A stretch of 18,780 nt of DNA, taken from positions 1 to 18,780 of the forward strand of contig JAAEQP010001636.1 of assembly GCA_024231375.1 (NCBI GenBank), read 5' to 3'. Position numbers and translations under genes: made by a program. This document shows positions 1 to 5,935 of this stretch, piece after piece (position 1 is the stretch's first letter; every line of letters starts with the position of its first letter). The notes below the pieces were generated by a model. The model worked only from the letters and a program-made list of their open reading frames with translations. It did not search any database and had not been told where the DNA came from. Source of the DNA: a bacterium (GTDB taxonomy: Bacteria > Hydrogenedentota > Hydrogenedentia > Hydrogenedentiales > SLHB01).

Positions 1-1321
1 CGTGCGAAATCCGATCCGCCTCCGACCGGGCTTCCGTGGGTTGAGTGCGCGTCGGCGGAGGCGTCGGGAAGGACGCAGGCTGACGCGACCGGGTGGTGGC
101 GGGTCTGGGTGGAGTGCCTTTCGGAAGCGCGCGTTCACCCAGAGCGAGCCAACGCTTGATGGTGCTCTCCAATTCACGCACGTTGCCGGGCCATTCGTGC
201 TCGGTAAGCGAGGCGATGTCTTCACCGGACAACTCGAACGCCTGGGACGCCGAGAACTGGCCGTGCTTCCTGATGAAATGGCGCACGAGGAGGGGAATGT
301 CCTCCTTCCGCGCCGCCAAGGCCGGCACCCAGACGCACACCTCGTTCAACCGGAAGTACAGATCGTCGCGGAACAGACTCTGCCGGGTTCGCTCCTCGAT
401 GTCGGCATTGGTGGCCGCGATGATCTGGACGTCCACCTCGATATGGCGCCGTCCTCCGAGCTTGGTGAATTCCTTGTGCTCGATGACCTGGAGGAGTTTC
501 GCCTGGAGGTTGGGGTGCATGTCGCCGATTTCGTCCAGGAAGATCATACCCCGATTGGCGAGTTCGAACCGGCCCGGTTTGCTGGACACCGCTCCGGTGA
601 ATGCGCCTTTCTCGTAACCGAAAAGCTCGCTTTCCAGAAGCTGTTCGGGAAGGGCGGTGCAGTTCACCTTCACGAAGGGTTTGTCGTTCCGCCGGGAGAG
701 GCGATGGAGTTCGCGGGCCACGATGTCCTTGCCCGTTCCGCTCTCGCCGCGGATCAGGCAGTTCAAATCGGTCCTGGCGACCTGACGAATCACTTCGCGC
801 AGTTCCTGCATGGACGGACTGACGCCGATCAACAGCGACGACTCCGGCTCGTCCGCCGAAGGGGTGCCGGGGCTTCGCGCAATCCTCCGCTCCGGGGCCT
901 TCGCAAGGACACGGGCCAAGGATGTGCGAATGTCGGCAAGACTGAACGGCTTGGGGATGAAGTCGTCCGCGCCCCGCCGCATGCATTCGATCACCGTTTG
1001 CGGATCGGTCTCAATCGACACGCAGATGATACGGGGCGCACCGGGGGTCTCGGCCAGGGTCGCCACCACATCCTGGGTGAGGCCGGCTTCGGGAAGCAGT
1101 TCCATGACCAAGGCGTCGACAGCCTGCTCGTAGGCGGCATTGAGCACTTCGCCAACCGTGCTCGCCGTCCGCACGACATACCCCGACCGCTGCAATCCCT
1201 TCTCCAGGGCCCATCGAACGCCTGGATCCGTGTCCATCACCAGCACTGTTTGGGCGGCGTCCTCGAAGCGTCCGTCATCCTGAGACGGCACGGGGTTGTC
1301 ATGTTCGGATCCGGCGGTCAT
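1..1321 (-). CDS. Sigma-54-dependent activator (NtrC-type), phosphoacceptor Asp replaced by Glu; C-terminus outside window
   Basis: A bacterial enhancer-binding protein that would use ATP hydrolysis to open sigma-54 RNA polymerase complexes. The frame stays open for 440 codons from ATG 1321 to the left edge, so the DNA-binding domain is not visible. Residues 25-140 form a receiver domain. Residues 163-395 form the AAA+ domain with Walker A GESGTGKD (192-199), sigma-54-contacting GAFTGA (239-244), Walker B MIFLDEIGDM (259-268), arginine-finger candidates R318 and R324, and sensor II WPGNVRELE (377-385). A Pro/Arg-rich linker follows from about 400. Gapless alignment with NtrC puts E74 at the phosphorylated Asp (DALVME versus DVLLSD) and T31 at one acid-pocket Asp (DTD versus DDD). 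K124 is kept and S102 replaces Thr. The start ATG overlaps the upstream stop codon (ATGA), so translation is probably coupled to the kinase-like gene. The AAA+ assignment is secure; loss of phospho-control is inferred. Confidence 0.95.
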   Translation of the reverse strand, partial: MTAGSEHDNPVPSQDDGRFEDAAQTVLVMDTDPGVRWALEKGLQRSGYVVRTASTVGEVLNAAYEQAVDALVMELLPEAGLTQDVVATLAETPGAPRIICVSIETDPQTVIECMRRGADDFIPKPFSLADIRTSLARVLAKAPERRIARSPGTPSADEPESSLLIGVSPSMQELREVIRQVARTDLNCLIRGESGTGKDIVARELHRLSRRNDKPFVKVNCTALPEQLLESELFGYEKGAFTGAVSSKPGRFELANRGMIFLDEIGDMHPNLQAKLLQVIEHKEFTKLGGRRHIEVDVQIIAATNADIEERTRQSLFRDDLYFRLNEVCVWVPALAARKEDIPLLVRHFIRKHGQFSASQAFELSGEDIASLTEHEWPGNVRELESTIKRWLALGERALPKGTPPRPATTRSRQPASFPTPPPTRTQPTEARSEADRISH

Positions 1322-3024
1322 CGTCCTATCCCCGTGCGCATCTTGGACGTAATGGTTGTCGCGTTGCGGGGCAGCAGCACACGGAGGGACATGAGGCCGT
1401 CCGCTCCCTCTTCTACGTTGAGCGTGCCTCCGCAGCTGTGAACCGCCCGCTCAACCAGTTGGAGGCCCGGATGACTCCCGTGGTCCCGCGCGTTGGTCAG
1501 GGTTACCGCCCCACCGGGGACCGCCAGAGAGTCCGAGGGGCTTCCCTTGTGGCGGACCTCGAAGGCGCAGTAGTCGTTGCCCACCTCGCGCAGACTCAGA
1601 GCGATGGTGCCCCCCATGTCCACGGCGCGGAGCGATCCGAGAAGCAGATCAAGAAAGGTCCGGGCCAAGACGGCGCCATTCAGGAGCACACACTCGCATT
1701 CGGACTGGAAGTCGCGCTCGATAAGAACGCTCCGGTTCCTGATCGCCACGGCCAGCATTTGCAGAGCCTGCTCGACATACTCCACGAGGCGCACCGTCTC
1801 CACGGAATCCTCGCGGAAGAGCGTCAGTTTCTGGAATTCCTGCATCTGCCGGCGCAGACGCTCGACATTCTCGGTCACCACCTCCATGCCTTCGGCTACT
1901 TCGGGGGAGACCGCGAACTCCGTGACCAGATCGGCCGACGTGCGAATGGCGGTCAGCGGCTGAATGAAATTGCGGGCCAACTCCACCGCAATGTTGCCGA
2001 GACTGACGTTGTGCGCCACGTGCAACAGGAGCTTGCCCTGCTCCCACTCGAAGGCAAGGAAATAGGCGCACATCTCAAGGAATTCGTGCAGTGCCGATTC
2101 GTCCCCTTCGGCGGGTTCCATATAGAATCCTACCGTGCACGTCGCGCGATCCTGGAAACTCTGCGTGGAAATGTAAGCGTTGAAGGCAGTCGTGTCGACG
2201 CCCAAGCTCCGGTCCAGCCAGTTCGTCAGCACTTGCTCGGGCTCCACTTCGGCAACCAGCGGATCGTAGGACCCCGCGTTGAAAGCGCTGTCGGAGGTGA
2301 GAAACGCGGGTTCATCGTCGCCCTTCCGCACCACCGCCGCCAGCTTCTGCCGCCCTACGTCGCACAGCACCAGAGCCCGAAGCGGCGTCTGCCGGTGGAG
2401 ATTCTCGAAGGCCCGGTGAAGTAGCTCTTCCTCCGTCAGGTAGCCGCTCGACAGGCGCGTCAGGTCGAGCAGTGCGCGCAGTCGCGCGTTGCTTCGCTCG
2501 CACGCCCCAGCGTATTGGCGGATGTCGGCCGTGGCTTCGTCCACCCGTGCCCGGAGCAACTCCCGTTCCTCGAGAAGCAAATCCAGCAGATCGGCCCGTT
2601 CCCGGCAGACCGCATGGTGTTGCATGGCGCGAGCCAGCGCCGCCCTGAGTGTTGTGGAGTCCGCGGGCTTCGTGAGATAGTCGAACGCGCCGGCCCGCAG
2701 GGTGTCGATGACACTGCCCGCCGAGGCGTCTCCCGTAAGCACAACCGCCACCACCTCCGGATCGACCGCGGCGAATTCCTTGATCAGTGAGTGACCGCTA
2801 CCGTCCGGGAGACCCAGGTCGACTAGGACGCACGCGTATTTCCCGCGCTCGAAGCACTCCCGCCCTTCGGCGCATGAACCGGCTATGTCGGAAGGATAAC
2901 CGGAACGCTCCAGCATGTCGGCAAGCAGAAGACGCTGGGTGGCGTCGTCCTCAATGATGAGGACCCGTCCCGTGCCCTCCTCGGTAGCGTCCGTAGTCAC
3001 GCGCACTACCCCCCGGCCATCCAT
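1318..3024 (-). CDS. Receiver domain fused to degenerate histidine-kinase-like protein (probable pseudokinase)
   Basis: A 568-residue cytoplasmic signalling protein with no membrane segments. Residues 19-135 are an intact receiver: acid pocket E25/D26/D27, phosphoacceptor D69, T97 and K119. A coiled coil (about 140-185) and a GAF-like sensor region (about 195-330) follow. Residues 335-400 look like a HisKA dimerisation domain, but the H-box reads ELARNFIQPLTAI, with R351 where the phosphorylated His belongs. The HATPase region (about 415-552) keeps the fold pattern (PGLQLVERAVHSCGG) but has D459 and G463 in place of the N-box Asn residues and VRHKGSP in place of the DxGxG box. Autokinase activity is therefore unlikely. 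It is first in a two-gene operon with the sigma-54 activator and may control that partner by direct contact, as NifL controls NifA; this is inference. The ATG has GAGG only one base upstream, so a GTG a few codons in is a possible true start. Confidence 0.93.
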   Translation of the reverse strand: MDGRGVVRVTTDATEEGTGRVLIIEDDATQRLLLADMLERSGYPSDIAGSCAEGRECFERGKYACVLVDLGLPDGSGHSLIKEFAAVDPEVVAVVLTGDASAGSVIDTLRAGAFDYLTKPADSTTLRAALARAMQHHAVCRERADLLDLLLEERELLRARVDEATADIRQYAGACERSNARLRALLDLTRLSSGYLTEEELLHRAFENLHRQTPLRALVLCDVGRQKLAAVVRKGDDEPAFLTSDSAFNAGSYDPLVAEVEPEQVLTNWLDRSLGVDTTAFNAYISTQSFQDRATCTVGFYMEPAEGDESALHEFLEMCAYFLAFEWEQGKLLLHVAHNVSLGNIAVELARNFIQPLTAIRTSADLVTEFAVSPEVAEGMEVVTENVERLRRQMQEFQKLTLFREDSVETVRLVEYVEQALQMLAVAIRNRSVLIERDFQSECECVLLNGAVLARTFLDLLLGSLRAVDMGGTIALSLREVGNDYCAFEVRHKGSPSDSLAVPGGAVTLTNARDHGSHPGLQLVERAVHSCGGTLNVEEGADGLMSLRVLLPRNATTITSKMRTGIGR

Positions 3025-3073
3025 GCCTCATCGGCACTGGACGCCAGTAAAAAACGATCAGACCATACGAAAT

Positions 3074-3102
3074 ATGCTAGCGGATAAGGCCAACAATGTC
3101 AA
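3074..3102 (-). promoter_or_regulatory. Sigma-70-type promoter for the kinase-like/activator operon
   Basis: Read on the minus strand, a perfect TTGACA (-35, 3102-3097) is followed after 17 bases by TAGCAT (-10, 3079-3074; 4 of 6 to TATAAT). Transcription would begin near 3067, about 42 bases upstream of the ATG at 3024. The regulators thus appear to be made by housekeeping polymerase while the divergent gene has a sigma-54 promoter. Confidence 0.65.
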
Positions 3103-3148
3103 GAGTTAACTGACGCCAACGCACCATTTCTCGTTAAAAGATTGTCAC

Positions 3149-3166
3149 GCATGAATACCATCATGC
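3149..3166. promoter_or_regulatory. 18-bp dyad, candidate enhancer (UAS) for the sigma-54 activator
   Basis: GCATGA-ATACCA-TCATGC is a perfect 6-bp inverted repeat with a 6-base spacer. Its centre lies about 145 bases upstream of the predicted sigma-54 start site, a usual distance for enhancer-binding-protein sites, and it sits between the two divergent promoters. No second clear copy was seen in the 3025-3328 gap. The rest of that gap holds only the two promoters and minor palindromes. Binding by the neighbouring activator is inferred; its helix-turn-helix lies outside the window. Confidence 0.4.
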
Positions 3167-3275
3167 CATCCCCAGGCTCAAATTCGCCTACTTCCGGAAA
3201 TCCAAGTCCTGGAAAGGGCTTCGTAAGTCAAAGCCTATCAACGATCAGAGTCGGCTAGGAGTGGATCGATTCGGC

Positions 3276-3292
3276 TTGGCATGTGACTTGCT
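3276..3292 (+). promoter_or_regulatory. Sigma-54 (-24/-12) promoter
   Basis: TTGGCATGTGACTTGCT matches the sigma-54 consensus TTGGCACGNNNNTTGCT at every defined position but one. There are exactly 10 bases between the -24 GG (3278-3279) and the -12 GC (3290-3291). Transcription would start near 3303. That leaves a 26-base leader before ATG 3329 and makes the upstream TTG at 3305 an unlikely start. The divergent operon encodes a sigma-54 activator, the expected regulator. Confidence 0.8.
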
Positions 3293-3328
3293 CATCTCCT
3301 TGAGTTGCACGAGTGGGAGACTGATGTA

Positions 3329-3901
3329 ATGGATGACATTGCGAAACTGAGGGCGGTTGTAGACGATCTCCAGGCACGCCTCAAAGAAGAAATGCGCTTG
3401 CGCGAGGATTTGGAACGCAGGTGCAACGTGCTGGAGAAGCTCGTGTACCGCGACCCGGGAACGGGGCTTCGCACTGAAGGCTACATGCATACCCGAGTCC
3501 GCGAAGAGATCGAACGCTGCATCCGGTATCCGGCTTCGGCGTCCTTGATCACATTGTGCGCGCCCACGGAGAAGTCGGAGGCCGTGCCGTCTCTGGGTCT
3601 CCGTCTGGGCGAAGAGCTTCGCGAATCGGACCAGGTATTCCGTCTTGACCAGCATGGTCTTGCGATTCTCCTGGTCGAAACCCCGGAAGACGGGGCGGGC
3701 CGGGTAATGGAACGTCTTGGCGCGGACCTACAGGCCTTCATCAAGGGCTACGGGTTTACGGTGACGAGCTTCCCAGTGGACGCCAACTTGGCGGAAGACT
3801 TCATGGGGCTGGCGTTGACGCGTCACAACCAACTGCATCGGCGAATCCACCCTGACGCCGCGGACGGCGCATCGGCGGCGACGTGGGTGACGGCGCACTA
3901 G
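3329..3901 (+). CDS. Small coiled-coil protein with degenerate GGDEF-like domain
   Basis: A 190-residue soluble protein. Residues 4-38 form a charged coiled coil. Residues 40-165 follow the GGDEF-domain pattern: DPGTGL at 42-47 (usual DxLTGL), an LGxxLRESD-like helix, then RLDQHGLAILL where an active diguanylate cyclase has RLGGDEFAILL. The catalytic GGDEF at 107-111 is thus DQHGL and cyclic-di-GMP synthesis is not expected. There is no obvious I-site. It might bind a nucleotide or a protein partner instead. The start ATG 3329 is chosen because GGGAG (3315-3319) lies nine bases upstream and the predicted sigma-54 transcript begins at about 3303. It is transcribed alone and converges on the membrane-protein gene at 3999. 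The fold assignment rests on motif spacing and is fairly secure; the function is unknown. Confidence 0.85.
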   Translation: MDDIAKLRAVVDDLQARLKEEMRLREDLERRCNVLEKLVYRDPGTGLRTEGYMHTRVREEIERCIRYPASASLITLCAPTEKSEAVPSLGLRLGEELRESDQVFRLDQHGLAILLVETPEDGAGRVMERLGADLQAFIKGYGFTVTSFPVDANLAEDFMGLALTRHNQLHRRIHPDAADGASAATWVTAH

Positions 3902-3931
3902 GGTCCTTTCGGAAACGAAGCACTCCTGAGA

Positions 3932-3963
3932 ACGCCGCGTTCAGCCTAGGCTGGACGCGGCGT
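3932..3963. terminator. Long hairpin between convergent genes, possible bidirectional terminator
   Basis: ACGCCGCGT and CAGCC pair with GGCTG and ACGCGGCGT across a 32-base dyad (one T-G mismatch/wobble, central TA). It lies between the convergent stops at 3901 and 3999. There is no real T-run on either side, so intrinsic termination may be inefficient. Confidence 0.55.
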
Positions 3964-3998
3964 CTTCACATCTTACCGGAAGAGTACCGCCCTCCGCA

Positions 3999-4610
3999 TC
4001 AGCCCTCGCCCTCGGGACTCTGCTGCCCGGCTTCCCGCCTTGCCGCGGCACCCAAGCCGCGCGATCGCAACGTCAGTATGGCGGCCCCGAGTCCATGGAT
4101 CAGCACCCCGAGCGCCAGCAATTGTCCGAGCACCGGAAGGATGCACGCACATTCCATGGTCAGGCCGCCGATCACCGTCGCCTTGGGTCCTGGCCCGTCA
4201 CCCGGAGCAAGTCTGCCGCCGAGGCATGCGTAGGCGCTTGCGCAACCGGTCAGAGCGCAGATCCCAAGCGCCAGCAGCACGAGTAGGCCCAACAAGGCCA
4301 GGACTTCGACGTTGAGCAGCAAGGCTACGATGAAGAGCCCCACCACGAGATGCACGGCGCCCTCGACGTAGCACCGCACGGTGCGCGTCTCATACGTCGT
4401 CTGCATCCGGGCGCTGAGCTGTGGACAAGCCGCCTGGAACCACACGGCAAACGCCACGTAGGCCGCCTTCAGACCGACCCAGACCAGCAGGCCGGCAAGA
4501 GCCGCACCAAGGGTCAGCGCCAGTCCGACCCCGTCGCCCGGATGGCGAGCGGCATGCTCCGCACCCGCGGCAGTCTGAAGCATCAGCGCCAGTGTCAGAG
4601 GTACATTCAT
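3999..4610 (-). CDS. Small polytopic membrane protein of the ECF sigma operon
   Basis: A 203-residue hydrophobic protein not assigned to a named family. Membrane segments are visible around residues 28-58 (long, perhaps two), 84-128 (probably two) and 152-180. It has a short polar N-terminus and a charged C-terminal tail ending QQSPEGEG. Several Cys residues lie in or near the segments (CALTGCASAYAC, MECAC). ATG 4610 is preferred over the ATG two codons upstream because GGAGG then lies eight bases before it. The gene starts 17 bases after the anti-sigma stop, so it is probably the last gene of the sigma/anti-sigma operon. A role in sensing or responding to envelope stress fits the context but is inference. 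Confidence 0.8.
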   Translation of the reverse strand: MNVPLTLALMLQTAAGAEHAARHPGDGVGLALTLGAALAGLLVWVGLKAAYVAFAVWFQAACPQLSARMQTTYETRTVRCYVEGAVHLVVGLFIVALLLNVEVLALLGLLVLLALGICALTGCASAYACLGGRLAPGDGPGPKATVIGGLTMECACILPVLGQLLALGVLIHGLGAAILTLRSRGLGAAARREAGQQSPEGEG

Positions 4611-4627
4611 TCCCATCACCTCCCGAT

Positions 4628-5227
4628 TCAGTGACTCGGACTGAGGGGGTCTACGCCCTCGCCGGTCCGATCTTGGTTGTGTCCATGTTTCGTCACACTG
4701 GCGCTGATGCCGTTGTAGACGACCGTGAACGCCACAAGCGCCGTCAGTAGCGTCCACAGCAGAGATTGCGGAATATCGGGGGCGCGGCCAGCCAACCGGG
4801 AGGCCTGCTCCGAGGCAAGCGACAGTGGGGCCCACAGGAGTGCTCGGGCCTGCGCCATGTCGACCAGTCCCAGGAGTCCGTTCAAGGTTTCCCACACGGC
4901 GGCAAGGCGAAGTGGAACGGGATACAACCACCCCACCACGACCACAGCGCCCGTTGTCAGCGCTACGAGCAACACGGCGCCCGGCCGGGTCCACGCCGCG
5001 GAAGTATCCGTGGCGCCCGATCCGGTGCTGTGCCGGATTGCCGCTGCCAGACCGGGTGACGGGCTCGGCCGAGGCAACTCGCGAATCCCCGTGGCGAGGG
5101 CCGCCAGGTCGGACGCATACCGGCGGCACGGGGCACACCCCGTCAGGTGGGCCTCAAGGCCGGCGGCCAGTTCCTCGCCTTGGTCGAATCGCTTGGCAAG
5201 GAGTGCCTGAATCTCGTTGCATCTCAT
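4628..5227 (-). CDS. Zinc-binding anti-sigma factor (ZAS type), two membrane segments
   Basis: A 199-residue protein that would hold the ECF sigma factor inactive at the membrane. The N-terminal domain has the ZAS zinc motif H27-x3-C31-x2-C34 (HLTGCAPC) plus C3. Hydrophobic segments lie at about 82-102 and 154-176, so both ends are probably cytoplasmic. The start ATG 5227 overlaps the sigma stop codon as ATGA, so the two products are likely made in fixed ratio by coupled translation. A longer in-frame start upstream would lie inside the sigma gene and is rejected. The membrane protein at 4610 follows directly. What signal releases the sigma factor cannot be read from the sequence. Confidence 0.9.
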   Translation of the reverse strand: MRCNEIQALLAKRFDQGEELAAGLEAHLTGCAPCRRYASDLAALATGIRELPRPSPSPGLAAAIRHSTGSGATDTSAAWTRPGAVLLVALTTGAVVVVGWLYPVPLRLAAVWETLNGLLGLVDMAQARALLWAPLSLASEQASRLAGRAPDIPQSLLWTLLTALVAFTVVYNGISASVTKHGHNQDRTGEGVDPLSPSH

Positions 5228-5814
5228 GGTTCGTTGCCTTCCGTCATCAGCCGGCGCAGTTGCCGGCGTGCCCTGCACAAGGCGGTCTTGGCCGCGCCTT
5301 CGCTCAACCCCACCGACTCGGCCGCCTCCCGTATGGAGAAGCCCTCGGTGTAGTGAAGTCGTACCAGTATTCCGACGCGCGGGGGCAACTGGGCCACGGC
5401 TTCGTCGAGCCGGGTCGCCAATTCACCGCGTTCGGCCAGTTCGGAAGGATTCGGCCCCAGTGCCGTAGGCTGCCGCGCCGTCCACTCGTCATCGTCAAGT
5501 GGAATCGCGACCCCGCGCCGCCGCTTGGACCGTAAGGCGTTGAGGCCCGCGTTGGTCGCAATGCGACACAGCCAGTTTCGGAACGGCCTGGCCGGATCGT
5601 ATCGGTCCAGTGCGCGAAGCGCCCGCACGAAGGCCTCTTGAGTCACGTCTTCGGCTTCCTGCCGGTCGCGCACCACGTGGTACACGTGCGCATAGATGCG
5701 CGGCGTGTAGGCATCCACCAAGGCGCCGAACGCGTCTGTGTCGCCCGTGCGTGCACGGGCGATCAGAACGGCTTCGTCAGGCGTGACTGAATTGTCCGCG
5801 GACCGTGGGGTCAC
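5224..5814 (-). CDS. ECF (RpoE-like) RNA polymerase sigma factor
   Basis: A 196-residue sigma-70-family factor. Region 2 covers about residues 20-95 (core-binding YHVVRDRQEAEDVTQEAFVRAL, then RNWLCRIATNAGLNALRSKRRR). Region 4 covers about 135-190 (LPPRVGILVRLHYTEGFSIREAAESVGLSEGAAKTALCRARRQLRRL, helix-turn-helix for the -35 element). There is no region 3, as usual for ECF factors. Start GTG 5814 is chosen: GGGAG lies six bases upstream and the product begins VTPRSADNSVTPDEA. The in-frame ATG at 5922 would add 36 Arg-rich residues encoded across a perfect DNA palindrome, which does not look like protein. It overlaps the anti-sigma start by four bases and probably drives expression of its own operon, but no promoter of that type was identified. 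Confidence 0.93.
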   Translation of the reverse strand: MTPRSADNSVTPDEAVLIARARTGDTDAFGALVDAYTPRIYAHVYHVVRDRQEAEDVTQEAFVRALRALDRYDPARPFRNWLCRIATNAGLNALRSKRRRGVAIPLDDDEWTARQPTALGPNPSELAERGELATRLDEAVAQLPPRVGILVRLHYTEGFSIREAAESVGLSEGAAKTALCRARRQLRRLMTEGNEP

Positions 5815-5850
5815 GTTGGGCTCCCGGGTCTGAGCATGCCGTGTGCGTGA

Positions 5851-5872
5851 AGCCCGGCCTGCAGGCCGGGCT
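5851..5872. repeat. Perfect 22-bp palindrome in the leader of the sigma gene
   Basis: AGCCCGGCCTG is followed directly by its exact reverse complement. An outer CGTG/CACG pair (5846-5849 and 5877-5880) extends the hairpin imperfectly. It lies between the exported-protein stop (5936) and the sigma GTG (5814). It could be an RNA stability or attenuation hairpin inside the operon, or a copy of a small mobile palindrome. There is no T-run, so it is not an obvious terminator. Confidence 0.7.
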
Positions 5873-5935
5873 CCGGCACGCCGTCTGACTTCCCTCCGCA
5901 TCAGTATACCCGTGTCGGCCACCGTTCACGTGTCC

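Noticed and set aside
2..1441. A 479-codon open frame on the plus strand at the left edge
   Set aside because: It lies opposite the sigma-54 activator and the end of the kinase-like gene. Its product has no recognisable domain, while the minus strand encodes complete AAA+ motifs. It is open only because of GC-rich codon bias.
1438..2424. A 328-codon plus-strand frame opposite the kinase-like gene
   Set aside because: Its product lacks any family pattern and the minus strand encodes a coherent multi-domain protein. It is an antisense shadow.
3104..3111. AGTTAACT palindrome as a binding site
   Set aside because: It is an eight-base palindrome next to the -35 box with no second copy; the chance occurrence is too high.
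3305..3328. TTG start eight codons upstream of the pseudo-GGDEF gene
   Set aside because: The predicted sigma-54 transcript begins at about 3303, which leaves no leader for this codon. The ATG at 3329 has a GGGAG site at a good distance.
5815..5922. N-terminal extension of the ECF sigma factor from ATG 5922
   Set aside because: It would translate the DNA palindrome into an Arg/Ala-rich stretch, and the GTG at 5814 has a proper ribosome-binding site and a normal family length.
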